Shown piece by piece: positions 27,375 through 35,940 of a stretch of DNA of 56,529 bases. The number at the start of each line of letters is the position of its first letter. Position 1 is the first letter of the stretch. The position numbers and the translations under genes were made by a program. The stretch is from NCBI GenBank assembly GCA_023413135.1, contig JAEZQK010000061.1:1-56529 (forward strand), in the 5' to 3' direction. Source of the stretch: Bacillota bacterium. GTDB lineage: Bacteria; Bacillota; Clostridia; Christensenellales; Aristaeellaceae. The notes under the pieces are model-generated. The model did not search any database. It saw nothing but the letters and a program-made list of their open reading frames with translations, and had not been told where the DNA came from.

Positions 27375-28789
27375 TCCTTCTCAAATGTATACCGCAGTTT
27401 GGGATTCCGGGCCGCCGCCACCTCGTCGGGCCTGCCGATGGGGGTGGTCATTGGGGTCAAATGCAGGCTTTCCGGGTCGTCCTTGGCACGCTGGGCGATT
27501 TCCTTCAGCGCGGCAATGCCTTCCTCCAGCGTTTCCCGGCTCTCCGTTTCGGTAGGCTCTATCATCAGCGCCTCGTGCACGATGAGGGGGAAGTACATCG
27601 TCGGGGGATGCATGCCCTTGTCCAGCAGCGCTTTGGCCACATCCAGCGCGGACACGCCCGTCTCCTTCTTGAGCCCTTCCAGGGTCAATACAAACTCATG
27701 CATGCAGATGTGGTCATAGGCCAGGTCGTAGTTGTCCTTCAGCCGGTTCATCATATAGTTGGCATTGAGGACCGCGTTTTCCGACGCCTCGCGAATGCCT
27801 TCCCGGCCCAGGGTGAGGATGTAGGTCAGCGCCCGTACCACTACCAGGAAGTTGCCATAGAACGCCTTTACCTGGCCGATGCTTTGGGGGCCGGGGTTTT
27901 CACCCAGCGCGGAAGCCGGCAAAAAGGGCGCCAGGAAGGCTTTGCAGCCCACCGGTCCGGAGCCGGGCCCGCCTCCGCCGTGGGGCGTGGAGAAGGTTTT
28001 GTGCAAATTCAAATGCACCACGTCAAAGCCCATGTCGCCGGGCCGAACCACGCCCATGATGGCATTGAGGTTCGCCCCGTCGTAATAGGTAAGCCCGCCC
28101 TCCTCATGAACGATGCGGGTGATCTCCAATATGTTCTTGTCAAACAGGCCCAGGGTGTTGGGGTTGGTGAGCATGAGCCCTGCAGTATCCTCCCCCACTG
28201 CGGCCCGCAAAGCATCCAAATCCACGCAGCCATCCGGGCCGGAGGGGATGCTTACCACCGTATAGCCTGCCATGGCGCCCGTGGCCGGATTGGTGCCGTG
28301 GGCGGAATCGGGCACGATGATCTTTACCCGCTTATTGTCGCCCCTGGACTGATGATAGGCCTTGATGAGCAGCACGCCCGTAAATTCCCCATGGGCACCG
28401 GCGGCGGGCTGAAAAGTCATCCTGTCCATGCCGGTGATCTCGCACAGGTGCTTCTCGGCGGTAGACAAAACCTCAAGGCAGCCTTGCACCGCCTCCTTGG
28501 GCTGCAGGGGATGGATGTTTGCAAAGCCTGGCAGAGAGGCCATCTCCTCATTGATGCGGGGGTTGTATTTCATGGTGCAGGAGCCCAGGGGATAAAAGCC
28601 GCTGTTCACGCCATGGGCTCGCCGGGCCAGCTTTGTATAATGGCGGCTGATGTCCGTTTCCGCCATCTCCGGCAGATGCGGGGCTTTTTCCCTTTGCAGT
28701 CCCTCCGGCAACGCAGCCTCCGGCACGTCGCACTTGGGCAGCAGGCTTACATGATGACCGGGGCGGCTTACTTCAAAGATCAGGTTCAT
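27371..28789 (-). CDS. gcvPB: Glycine dehydrogenase (decarboxylating) subunit 2
   Basis: 472 residues; the start MNLIFEVSRPG at 28789 overlaps the gcvPA stop (ATGA). The PLP lysine lies in LNLHKTFSTPHGGGGPGSGP, with the glycine-rich loop after it. GFYPLGSCTMKYNP is the family's N-terminal signature. With GcvPA it forms the P-protein, which decarboxylates glycine and passes the aminomethyl group to GcvH. Split P-protein is usual in Firmicutes. Confidence 0.96.
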   Translation of the reverse strand: MNLIFEVSRPGHHVSLLPKCDVPEAALPEGLQREKAPHLPEMAETDISRHYTKLARRAHGVNSGFYPLGSCTMKYNPRINEEMASLPGFANIHPLQPKEAVQGCLEVLSTAEKHLCEITGMDRMTFQPAAGAHGEFTGVLLIKAYHQSRGDNKRVKIIVPDSAHGTNPATGAMAGYTVVSIPSGPDGCVDLDALRAAVGEDTAGLMLTNPNTLGLFDKNILEITRIVHEEGGLTYYDGANLNAIMGVVRPGDMGFDVVHLNLHKTFSTPHGGGGPGSGPVGCKAFLAPFLPASALGENPGPQSIGQVKAFYGNFLVVVRALTYILTLGREGIREASENAVLNANYMMNRLKDNYDLAYDHICMHEFVLTLEGLKKETGVSALDVAKALLDKGMHPPTMYFPLIVHEALMIEPTETESRETLEEGIAALKEIAQRAKDDPESLHLTPMTTPIGRPDEVAAARNPKLRYTFEKE

Positions 28790-30108
28790 TTTCCGCACAC
28801 CTCCCGGACGGTTTGAATCACGGTATCGAGCTGTTCCCGGCTTACCTGCTCGGTGGCGCACCAGAGCAATTGATCGTCTCCTACCGGCAGCCCGCCAAGA
28901 ATATCCTTTGCTTCCAGCGCCTTCAAGATAGCCTCCCGCTTTCCGCCGCAGGCAGTGACGAATTCATGGAAGAAGGGCGCATATCCTACCCGGCGGATAC
29001 CGGGGACCTTTACAAGCCCCGCCTCCAGGTAATGGGCCTTGCTCATGGATTGCACGGCCACTTCCTTGAGGCCCTCCGGCCCCATGGCGGAAAGGTATAC
29101 GGCGGCGGTGAGGGCGCACAGCGCCTGGTTGGAGCACACATTGGAGCTGGCCTTTTCCCTTCTGATGTGCTGCTCCCTGGCCTGCAGCGTCAATACAAAG
29201 GCACGGTTGCCGTTATGATCTGTCGTTTCGCCCACGATGCGGCCCGGCAGCTTGCGCATCATAGCCGTGGTGGCAGCCATAAACCCAAGATACGGCCCGC
29301 CGAAGGACAGGGGCATCCCCAGCGGCTGGCCTTCGCCCACGGCAATGTCGGCCCCCGCCTCAAAGGGGGACTGCATTACAACCAAAGCAATGGGATTCAC
29401 GCCCAGGATGTACTTGCCGCCTGCCGCGTGCACCTTTTCGCCCAGGAGCCTTGCATCCTCCAGCGCGCCGTAAAAGTTGGGCTGCTGAACGTAGAGGCAT
29501 GCGGTATCCTCGCCCAGCATGCTTTCCAGCGCCGCAAGGTCGGTAACGCCGTCCTTCTCCGGCACGATGCGCATGGACGCATTGGCCGCATCGCAAAACG
29601 TTTGGATGGTGGCAATGGTATCCGGGTGGGTAGTGGCCGACACCAGCGCTGTCACCCGTTTGCGCTCCCGGCACATGGCCACCGCTTCCGCCGCGGCCTC
29701 GGCCCCGTCGTACATGGAGGCGTTGCTTACGTTAAGTCCGGTCAGCTCGCAAATCATGGTCTGATATTCAAAAATGGATTGCAAAATGCCCTGGCTGATC
29801 TCCGCCTGATAGGGCGTGTAGGCGGTCACGAATTCCTCTTTGGAGGTGACGTATTTCACGATGGAAGGGATGTAGTGGTTGTACGCCCCCGCGCCCCGTA
29901 AAATCACGGAATAGGTTTTATTCTTCCGGGATATGTCCGTCATCTCCCGGCGTACCTCAAACTCTGTCTTACCCTCAGGCAGGTTCAAAGCAGACTGCAA
30001 AAGTACCTGCCGGGGCACATCTAAAAACAGTTCCGAAATATTCTTTAAGCCCAGGGAGGAGAGCATTTCCTGCCTCTCCTCCCCGGTGGTGGGAATATAA
30101 CTGCCCAT
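28786..30108 (-). CDS. gcvPA: Glycine dehydrogenase (decarboxylating) subunit 1
   Basis: 440 residues. The start at 30108 (MGSYIPTTGEERQEML) follows GAGGAGTAAGC, two bases after the gcvH stop. Typical stretches are FLGAGAYNHYIPS (here LRGAGAYNHYIPS), TPYQAEISQGILQ and SNASMYDGAEAAAEA. It lacks the PLP lysine, which is in GcvPB, and completes the P-protein heterotetramer. Confidence 0.96.
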   Translation of the reverse strand: MGSYIPTTGEERQEMLSSLGLKNISELFLDVPRQVLLQSALNLPEGKTEFEVRREMTDISRKNKTYSVILRGAGAYNHYIPSIVKYVTSKEEFVTAYTPYQAEISQGILQSIFEYQTMICELTGLNVSNASMYDGAEAAAEAVAMCRERKRVTALVSATTHPDTIATIQTFCDAANASMRIVPEKDGVTDLAALESMLGEDTACLYVQQPNFYGALEDARLLGEKVHAAGGKYILGVNPIALVVMQSPFEAGADIAVGEGQPLGMPLSFGGPYLGFMAATTAMMRKLPGRIVGETTDHNGNRAFVLTLQAREQHIRREKASSNVCSNQALCALTAAVYLSAMGPEGLKEVAVQSMSKAHYLEAGLVKVPGIRRVGYAPFFHEFVTACGGKREAILKALEAKDILGGLPVGDDQLLWCATEQVSREQLDTVIQTVREVCGK

Positions 30109-30110
30109 GC

Positions 30111-30488
30111 TTACTCCTCCTTGGGCATGGCCGCGTAGGCATCGGCGTCCATAAGCTCCACCGTGGCCGTGACGTCCTTTACCCTGATGAACCAAGCCTC
30201 ATAAGGCGCCTGGTTGATGTTTTGCGGGCTGTCCAGCAATACTTCGTTGATCTCCGCCACTTCGCCGGAAACGGGGCTGTACACATCGCTGACGGCCTTC
30301 ACCGATTCCACGTCGCCAAAGGTATCCCCCGCCAAAACGCTGTCACCGGGCTGGGGCAGGTTCACAAACACCAGGTCGCCCAGAGCCTCCTGGGCGTAAT
30401 CCGTCAAGCCGATTTCCACCATTCCGCCTTCCAAGGTACGCACCCATTCGTGGGTTTTGGTATACCGAAGCTCTTTTAAGGTGTTCAT
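30111..30488 (-). CDS. gcvH: Glycine cleavage system H protein
   Basis: 125 residues. The lipoylated residue is Lys64 in ESVKAVSD, with the GDVESVKA hairpin and the THEWV start (residues 12-16) conserved. It carries the aminomethyl group from P- to T-protein and is reoxidised by LpdA. AAAGGAGG lies eight bases before the ATG, and gcvT ends 15 bp upstream. Confidence 0.96.
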   Translation of the reverse strand: MNTLKELRYTKTHEWVRTLEGGMVEIGLTDYAQEALGDLVFVNLPQPGDSVLAGDTFGDVESVKAVSDVYSPVSGEVAEINEVLLDSPQNINQAPYEAWFIRVKDVTATVELMDADAYAAMPKEE

Positions 30489-30503
30489 GATGATAGCCTC
30501 CTT

Positions 30504-31592
30504 TTATTTAGCCTTTTTGTAAAAGGGCAGGGGAACGACCTTGGCCGCGATGCGCCGGCCCCGGACGTCCACCTCCACCTGTGTGCCCAGCTCCGAGATT
30601 TCTTTTTCCACCAACGCCATGGCCACCGCCTGATTGAGATACGGGCAGAAGGTGCCGGAGCTGGTGGTGCCCACCTGCTTCTCCCCCTGAAACACCGCGC
30701 AATGCTCCCTGGCGATGCCACGGCCCGTCATGATTAGGCCCACCCGGGCAATTTTCGGCTCACCCCTGCTAACAAGCGCCGCCTTGCCGATAAAATCCGG
30801 TTTGTTCATCTTCACAAAGATGCCAAGGCCGGTCTCCAGCGGCGTGATGTCATCGTCCATCTCATGGCCGTAAAGGGGCATGGCCGCCTCCAGCCGGAGG
30901 GTATCCCTGGCGCCCAAGCCGCAGGGCACAAGGCCCAAATCCTTTCCCGTATCCAGCAGAAGCTGCCACAGCCTGGGAGCATCCTCATTTTTGCAGTAGA
31001 GCTCGAATCCGCTTTCCCCCGTATATCCTGTGCGGGAAACGATGCAGGTAATACCGCCTACGGTTCCTTTTTCCACAAAGTAGTAGTACTTCTTGGGAAT
31101 ATCCTCATCCTTGACCAGCCGGGCCAGGATCTCACCGGCCTTCGGCCCCTGCAGCGCCACCTGGGCCGTTTCGTCGGACACATCCTCCATGCGCACATCC
31201 CCGAAAAGGTGCTGCCGCATAAAGGCCACATCCTTTTCCCGGTTGGAAGCGTTCACCACCATCATGTACCGGTTCTCGCCCATACGGTAAACGATCAGAT
31301 CGTCCACCACGCCGCCCCGCTCGTTGCACATGGGGCTGTAGCGCACCTGCCCGTCCACCATGCTGCCCATATCGTTGGTGACCAGGTTTTGAATGTTGGC
31401 CAGCGCATCGGGCCCCGTGAACATGACCTCCCCCATATGGGATACATCAAATAGCCCGCAGGCCGTGCGTACCGCCATGTGCTCGGCAATCACCCCGGCG
31501 GGATATTGTACCGGCAGAATATACCCCGCAAAGGGCACCATCTTGCCACCCAAGGCAACATGGCTGTCATACAAGGGCGTTTTCCTGTCCAT
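30504..31592 (-). CDS. gcvT: Glycine cleavage system T protein (aminomethyltransferase)
   Basis: The start MDRKTPLYDSHV at 31592 is preceded by AGGAGGAG; 362 residues. GLFDVSHMGE, LVTND, the DDLIVYR catalytic Asp region, TGYTGESGFELY and GARDTLRLEAAMPLYGHE identify the folate-binding T protein. It makes methylene-tetrahydrofolate and ammonia. First gene of the gcv operon, directly behind the glycine riboswitch. Confidence 0.96.
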   Translation of the reverse strand: MDRKTPLYDSHVALGGKMVPFAGYILPVQYPAGVIAEHMAVRTACGLFDVSHMGEVMFTGPDALANIQNLVTNDMGSMVDGQVRYSPMCNERGGVVDDLIVYRMGENRYMMVVNASNREKDVAFMRQHLFGDVRMEDVSDETAQVALQGPKAGEILARLVKDEDIPKKYYYFVEKGTVGGITCIVSRTGYTGESGFELYCKNEDAPRLWQLLLDTGKDLGLVPCGLGARDTLRLEAAMPLYGHEMDDDITPLETGLGIFVKMNKPDFIGKAALVSRGEPKIARVGLIMTGRGIAREHCAVFQGEKQVGTTSSGTFCPYLNQAVAMALVEKEISELGTQVEVDVRGRRIAAKVVPLPFYKKAK

Positions 31593-31623
31593 GATTACTC
31601 CTCCTATCATCATGTTTACATAA

Positions 31624-31667
31624 AACAGAAGCGAACAGGCCGCCTTCGCAGCCTATCCGCCTCTGTT
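31624..31667 (-). terminator. Riboswitch expression-platform hairpin
   Basis: On the minus strand 31667-31651 pairs with 31640-31624 in a 17-bp helix (several G-U pairs) around a 10-nt loop, followed by TTTATG. Its 5' arm contains the CAGAG that also closes the second glycine aptamer (with CUCUG at 31744-31740). The two structures exclude each other: glycine binding should block this helix and allow transcription. The U-tract is short, so an effect on RNA stability is also possible. Confidence 0.65.
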
Positions 31668-31828
31668 ATCGAACCTGAAAGATTCCTCCCCGCGCAATCT
31701 AGCACGAAGGAGTTGCTTCTTCGGTGCATCAATGCTTTCCAGAGTTTCGTCCCGGTTTAGTCTTTTTGCCTGAGAGTTTGTTGCGTCTTCCCCTTCGGCG
31801 CCGCCAAATGGCAGTCTCTCCTAAACCG
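31661..31828 (-). ncRNA. Tandem glycine riboswitch
   Basis: Read on the minus strand, aptamer 1 is closed by CGGTTTAG (31828-31821) with CTAAACCG (31760-31753) and contains GGAGAG, GCCGAAGGGG and CTCTCAGGCAAAAAGAC. Aptamer 2 begins GGACGAAACTCTGGAAAG, contains CACCGAAGAAGCAA and ATCTTTCAGG, and ends AACAGAGG. These are the conserved cores of the cooperative two-domain gcvT riboswitch. It lies between the promoter and gcvT, so the operon should be induced by glycine. Confidence 0.95.
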
Positions 31829-31862
31829 TTCACCCGAAATATGCAATTTTTATTCCGCTGAA

Positions 31863-31891
31863 AGTGTACAATGACCGCCGTTTTTTGTCAA
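31863..31891 (-). promoter_or_regulatory. Sigma-A promoter of the gcv operon
   Basis: TTGACA (31891-31886), 17 bp and TACACT (31868-31863) on the minus strand. Transcription would begin about 25-30 bases ahead of the first riboswitch aptamer. Confidence 0.75.
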
Positions 31892-31896
31892 TCTAT

Positions 31897-31949
31897 TTTG
31901 GAGGGCTTTGCCCTCCAAACCACCCGCTCAAGGACTTGAAGTCCTTGAG
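31897..31949. repeat. Double-hairpin intergenic element
   Basis: Two near-perfect palindromes lie side by side: TTTGGAGGGC/GCCCTCCAAA (31897-31906 with 31910-31919) and CTCAAGGACTT/AAGTCCTTGAG (31927-31949). The first may also terminate transcripts coming from the CoA-disulfide reductase gene. From memory, similar two-hairpin units recur between genes in gut Clostridia; this window has one. Confidence 0.7.
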
Positions 31950-32027
31950 AATCCTGGAATAGGGGAATTTATTCCGCATAGACCGAAATAACCATGATTG
32001 ATGCCGGCATGGAGGACATTGTAAATC

Positions 32028-32279
32028 GTAGGGCGATTATGAATCACCCGCCAAGCGGCATTTATCGCCTGCATAAGATAGCCAGCCGCTCGCTGCCCCT
32101 CCCGGTTGCTTTACACCGGAACATGCGGGAGAACACAATCGCCCCCTCGTCGCAGTTTGTTTGTTGACTTCACTGCCGGCACATTTAGGGGCCGGAAGCA
32201 AAGCCAATACACTCTTTACGGCGTAGGGGCGATTATCAATCGCCCGCCAGGCTGCACTTATCGCCTGCACCGGATAGGC
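32028..32279. repeat. Two copies of a ~55-bp REP-like element
   Basis: Copy 1 (32028-32082) begins GTAGGGCGATTATGAATCACCCGCC and copy 2 (32223-32279) GTAGGGGCGATTATCAATCGCCCGC (both shortened in use here to their first 20 bases: GTAGGGCGATTATGAATCAC and GTAGGGGCGATTATCAATCG). Each has the GGCGATT..AATCGCC palindrome and a second block TTATCGCCTGCA. The ~470-bp stretch 31829-32298 holds these, the double hairpin and the gcv promoter, and no convincing gene. Confidence 0.75.
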
Positions 32280-32298
32280 CTCGGTCAAACAGGAATCA

Positions 32299-34005
32299 TT
32301 ACTTATTTTTATTTTGAACCGGCATACCGCAGGGATATGTACTCTCCTGTAAGCCGGGCAGCTCCACCTTCACAGAAGCATACAAGCGGTATCCCCCTGC
32401 CAGATTATAGGCATCAAACCCGTTCTGAGTGAGGATGCGGCAGGCAATGTAGCTGCGAAGGCCGCTGTGGCAGTGGACGTAAACAGGCTTGGTTTTATCC
32501 AATTCGGAAAGCCTTTCCCGCAGCCCATCCACGGGGATATGCACCGTGCCCTCCATCTTTCCCCGCAGCCGTTCGAAAGACGTGCGCACATCCAGCAGCG
32601 TCACGCTGCCATCCCGGGGCAGGCTATCCACGTCATGCCAGTGGAACTGCTTCACCTTGCCGGTGAGCAGGTTTTCCGCCATGAATCCCGCCATATTTAC
32701 CGGATCTTTGGCAGAGGAGAAGGGCGGCGCGTAGCACAGCTCCAGCTCCGTCAGGTCATACACCGTCATCCCGGCCCGGATGGCGGTATTGATCACGTCG
32801 CACCGCTTGTCGACGCCTTCAAAGCCCACAATCTGCGCCCCCAGCACCTTGCCGCCTTCCGGGCTGAACAGCAGCTTGATGGTTTGGCTGGTGGCACCGG
32901 GGTAATAGGAAGCGTGGGAATTGCCGAAGGCGTACACCTTGTCATAGGCCATATTCGCCGCCTTCAAGGCTGCTTCGTTCATCCCCGTAGCCGCCACCGT
33001 CATATCAAAGAGCTTTAATACCAGAGCGCCCTGGGTGCCCTTGAAAATGCTTGGAATGCCGCAGATGTTATCCGCGGCGATGCGCCCCTGCTTATTGGCG
33101 GGCCCCGCCAGGGGCACAAAGACCGGCTGGCCGGATACGAAATGCTTCACCTGCACCGCGTCGCCCACAGCATAGATGCCCGGGTCGGAGGTGCGCATAT
33201 GCTCATCCACCAAAATAGCACCCTTGGGACTTACATGAAGCCCGGCCGCCTTGGCCAGGCTGCTTTCAGGCCGCACGCCTACGGATAAAAGCACCATATC
33301 GGCCGGCAGGCTGTTTTCCCCCGCCTGAACCATCAAGCCGTCTTCCTCCGGCACAATCGCCTTGACACCTGTATTCAGAAGCAAACGGATGCCTTTTTTC
33401 CGCACATAGCCATGGACATCGGAGGCCATGTCAAAATCCAGCGGAGCGATCACATGGTCCAGCAGCTCCACCACGGATACTTCTAGCCCGGCCTTAAGAA
33501 GGTTTTCCGCCATCTCCATGCCGATAGCGCCGCCGCCCACCACCACCGCTCGCCGGGGGTGCTTTTCTTCAATGAAATCCAGGATTTTTAGCGTATCCGG
33601 GATGGTACGCAGCGTGAATACCCTGGGATCCTTCACGCCGGGAATGGGCGGGATCACCGGCTCCGCGCCGGGGGAAAGAATCAAAGCATCATACGATTCC
33701 TGATACGAAGTTTCGTCCTTCAAATTCTTCACCGTGACCGTTTTCCCGGCGGGATCAATGGCCACGGCTTCCGAATGAATGCGCACATCCACCCGGAATC
33801 TATCAAAAAAGCTTTCCGGCGATTGCAGCGCCAGTTCTTCCTGATCCGTGATAACGCCGCCCACATAATAAGGCAGACCGCAGTTGGCGTAGGAAATGTA
33901 CGCGCCGCGCTCCAGCAATACAATGCCGGCCTGCTCATTCAGCCTGCGTAAACGGGCGGCGGCGCTGGCTCCGCCCGCCACGCCGCCGATAATGACAACT
34001 TTCAT
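32299..34005 (-). CDS. CoA-disulfide reductase-like flavoprotein fused to rhodanese (CoADR-Rhd)
   Basis: 568 residues. The N-terminus has FAD-binding VVIIGGVAGGASAAAR, the single redox cysteine Cys42 in SYANCGLPYY, NAD(P)-binding VVGGGAIGMEMAE and the dimerisation domain with YYPGA and YAPPFSSAKDPVN. From about 465 a rhodanese domain follows, with active Cys in VHCHSGLRS. CoADR-Rhd enzymes reduce CoA persulfides, disulfides or polysulfide with NAD(P)H. It lies 12 bp behind a stand-alone rhodanese and a thioredoxin gene, so the three form a sulfane-sulfur or disulfide-reducing unit. Confidence 0.92.
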   Translation of the reverse strand: MKVVIIGGVAGGASAAARLRRLNEQAGIVLLERGAYISYANCGLPYYVGGVITDQEELALQSPESFFDRFRVDVRIHSEAVAIDPAGKTVTVKNLKDETSYQESYDALILSPGAEPVIPPIPGVKDPRVFTLRTIPDTLKILDFIEEKHPRRAVVVGGGAIGMEMAENLLKAGLEVSVVELLDHVIAPLDFDMASDVHGYVRKKGIRLLLNTGVKAIVPEEDGLMVQAGENSLPADMVLLSVGVRPESSLAKAAGLHVSPKGAILVDEHMRTSDPGIYAVGDAVQVKHFVSGQPVFVPLAGPANKQGRIAADNICGIPSIFKGTQGALVLKLFDMTVAATGMNEAALKAANMAYDKVYAFGNSHASYYPGATSQTIKLLFSPEGGKVLGAQIVGFEGVDKRCDVINTAIRAGMTVYDLTELELCYAPPFSSAKDPVNMAGFMAENLLTGKVKQFHWHDVDSLPRDGSVTLLDVRTSFERLRGKMEGTVHIPVDGLRERLSELDKTKPVYVHCHSGLRSYIACRILTQNGFDAYNLAGGYRLYASVKVELPGLQESTYPCGMPVQNKNK

Positions 34006-34017
34006 GTATTCGTTCCC

Positions 34018-34341
34018 TCACTTTTCCAGGGGGCCTGCGTAACCGGAAATGCCGCCGATGTTCACAACCTCCGTATACCCGAGCCGCGCAAAGCCCCGGC
34101 AAGCCGCCTGGCTCCTTGCGCCGCTCAGGCAATAGACGTACAGAGGGGCGCCCTTGTCGGGAACCTTCTCTTGAATTTCTTCCCACCGGTCCAGCGGCAC
34201 GGAAAGGCTGCCGGGAATATGACCCCGGCTGTATTCTGCGGGTGTCCTCACATCCACCAGGCGGGCATCCGGGTTGTCCTTGGCTGCAGCCACAGCCTCC
34301 CCCATGGGCATGATGCCGCCGCGGTCAAACAAGCCCGGCAT
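34018..34341 (-). CDS. Single-domain rhodanese-like sulfurtransferase
   Basis: 107 residues. RLVDVRTPAEYSRGHIPGS and the active loop CLSGARS (Cys near 78) are typical. It probably moves sulfane sulfur to a thiol acceptor. Its start is one base after the thioredoxin stop and its ribosome site GGAGGC lies within the thioredoxin 3' end. It is likely co-transcribed with the CoADR-Rhd gene downstream, which carries a second rhodanese domain. Confidence 0.92.
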   Translation of the reverse strand: MPGLFDRGGIMPMGEAVAAAKDNPDARLVDVRTPAEYSRGHIPGSLSVPLDRWEEIQEKVPDKGAPLYVYCLSGARSQAACRGFARLGYTEVVNIGGISGYAGPLEK

Positions 34342-34342
34342 T

Positions 34343-34654
34343 TTACGCCTCCAACAGCTTCAGGATGTCCTGCTTGGAACGGACTCCCACCATGGACCCG
34401 GCCAGGTGGCCATTCTTGAACACCGCCAGGGTGGGGATGCTCATTACGCCGAAACGGGAAGCCAGCTCCGGCTGCTCATCCACGTTGATTTTGCCCACCA
34501 CGGCCTTTTCGCCCAATTCTTCCGAGATGCCTTCCACCACGGGGGCAATCATCCGGCAGGGGCCGCACCAAGGGGCCCAGAAGTCCACCAGCACAGGCAC
34601 CTGCACGGCCAGCACGTCGTTGAAGTTTTCCTTTGTAACCTTTATCGCAGCCAT
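34343..34654 (-). CDS. trxA: Thioredoxin
   Basis: 103 residues with the active site WCGPC (C30/C33) in VDFWAPWCGPCRM, the cis-Pro loop SIPT and conserved GVRSKQDI near the end. First gene of the sulfur/disulfide unit, with AGAGGAGG before the ATG. A TATAGT -10 element lies about 50 bases upstream but the -35 is weak. Confidence 0.95.
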   Translation of the reverse strand: MAAIKVTKENFNDVLAVQVPVLVDFWAPWCGPCRMIAPVVEGISEELGEKAVVGKINVDEQPELASRFGVMSIPTLAVFKNGHLAGSMVGVRSKQDILKLLEA

Positions 34655-34789
34655 TGTATATTTCCTCCTCTGTCCTTTCGGACAACTTTGATAGACATAC
34701 TATACCCGCATTTGCGCCATTCGAAAGTGATAAAATCACAAAACGCGGACTTTTTAAAGAAAATCGATGACTTTTCTTACGTAAAAAGC

Positions 34790-35365
34790 TTATTTCGCCA
34801 GCATGGCGTTCAGAACCTTAAACCCTTCCCCGGTGAGCGCCATGCTGCCAAGCTCCAGCACGGGGGTGTCCAGCACGAATCCCGGCTTTTGGGCCGCCTC
34901 CTTTACCGTTTCCACAAAGTAGGCGTAGAGGTGGGACTGCTCGTACTCCTGATACGCGTACCCGGTAAGGCGTATATCGTAATCCAGGGTGACCAGCCCA
35001 AGATCCTCAAGGGATGCAAACAGTGCGCCGTTTGCTTTCACCGTGTCCATATCGTCCGCAATATCTGCAATGTACACGGGTTCCAGCGCCACGGCGTATG
35101 CGTCCGCATCCCGGCTTGAGCGCAAGGCAAACCGGGCGATAGGCAGGTATCCCCGCTGATGTATGGCCAGCAGCACATCGGCTTGTGCCTCAGTAAGAGC
35201 GCCCGCTTCAGGCACAATGTGCGCGTGGTGATGGCCGCAGCCGCAGCCGTCCTCGTGGGTATGTTCGTGATCGCAGCCGCAGCCGCAACCTTCTTGATGG
35301 GTGTTGTGATGGCCGCAGCCGCAGGTTTCGTGATGTTTGTGATGCAAAGGATTTCCGCCTTTCAT
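34790..35365 (-). CDS. Protein with His/Cys-rich metal-binding N-terminus
   Basis: The start is taken as the ATG at 35365, which overlaps the stop of the preceding gene (ATGA); a TTG at 35377 is the alternative. 191 residues. The first ~50 hold three clusters of the type CGCGHH, GCGCGCDHEHTHED and CGCGHHHAH, so strong binding of Ni, Zn, Co or Cu is expected. The rest (about 60-191) is a plain alpha/beta domain with no family I can name, beginning LTEAQADVLLAIHQRGYLP. No signal peptide is seen, so it may be a cytoplasmic metal store or sensor. Translational coupling to thpR is notable. Confidence 0.75.
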   Translation of the reverse strand: MKGGNPLHHKHHETCGCGHHNTHQEGCGCGCDHEHTHEDGCGCGHHHAHIVPEAGALTEAQADVLLAIHQRGYLPIARFALRSSRDADAYAVALEPVYIADIADDMDTVKANGALFASLEDLGLVTLDYDIRLTGYAYQEYEQSHLYAYFVETVKEAAQKPGFVLDTPVLELGSMALTGEGFKVLNAMLAK

Positions 35366-35940
35366 AGTATATTGCAAATGACCGCCCGATGTCCCGCCGC
35401 GCCTGTGCTATTTACAAGAGGGCAGCGCATAAGGGGCACATACCGCAATTGTTCCTCCACCCGGCAGCTTTCAAACAGGGTGATTTCCTCCACCTGCTGG
35501 CTTGCGGGAGCCACAGGGATCATGGAGAGTGATACGGGATCCAGCCGTGCCTGCCGTGCCAGGGTGATGTGGGGATGAAAAGCCCCGTCCTCCAGCCGGA
35601 ACCCTGCCCGAATCAGCCTTTCCTTCAGATCACTTGCCAATCGTTCCAAAGGCGGCGATTTTGCAAGGCCGCAAAAAAGCACGGCATCCTGTGGCCGCCG
35701 GAAAAAGGAGAGGCCTGTAAGCATTATGGAAAAAGGATCAATCTGCCCCGCTGCGTCTTTCATGGCTTTTTCTATGAGCAGGACGGCCGCCGTATCCGCC
35801 TGGCCAATGAATTGAAGGGTGCAGTGATAGTTGTCCCGCACCGCGTACCGCCCCGGGAACAGCTCTTGCGCCTGAAGCGCAGCTGCTGACAGCGAGTCTT
35901 TCATTCCCCGGTCAAGGCCTATGCCGACAAACACCCGCAT
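35362..35940 (-). CDS. thpR: RNA 2',3'-cyclic phosphodiesterase
   Basis: The start MRVFVGIGLD at 35940 follows GGGAGGAAAAACTGC; 192 residues. The two HxTx motifs of the 2H phosphoesterases are HCTL (in NYHCTLQFIG) and HITL (in FHPHITLARQ). The enzyme opens RNA 2',3'-cyclic phosphates. Its stop overlaps the start of the His/Cys-rich gene. Confidence 0.92.
   Translation of the reverse strand: MRVFVGIGLDRGMKDSLSAAALQAQELFPGRYAVRDNYHCTLQFIGQADTAAVLLIEKAMKDAAGQIDPFSIMLTGLSFFRRPQDAVLFCGLAKSPPLERLASDLKERLIRAGFRLEDGAFHPHITLARQARLDPVSLSMIPVAPASQQVEEITLFESCRVEEQLRYVPLMRCPLVNSTGAAGHRAVICNIL

Noticed and set aside
27368..29901. Long plus-strand frames opposite gcvPB and gcvPA
   Set aside because: Antisense shadows of the glycine dehydrogenase genes with no recognisable features.
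31897..32279. Possible CRISPR array
   Set aside because: Only two imperfect copies 195 bp apart, not regularly spaced, and no cas genes.
32037..32288. 83-codon minus-strand frame behind CoADR-Rhd
   Set aside because: It is made of the two REP-like repeats, with no ribosome site or domain.
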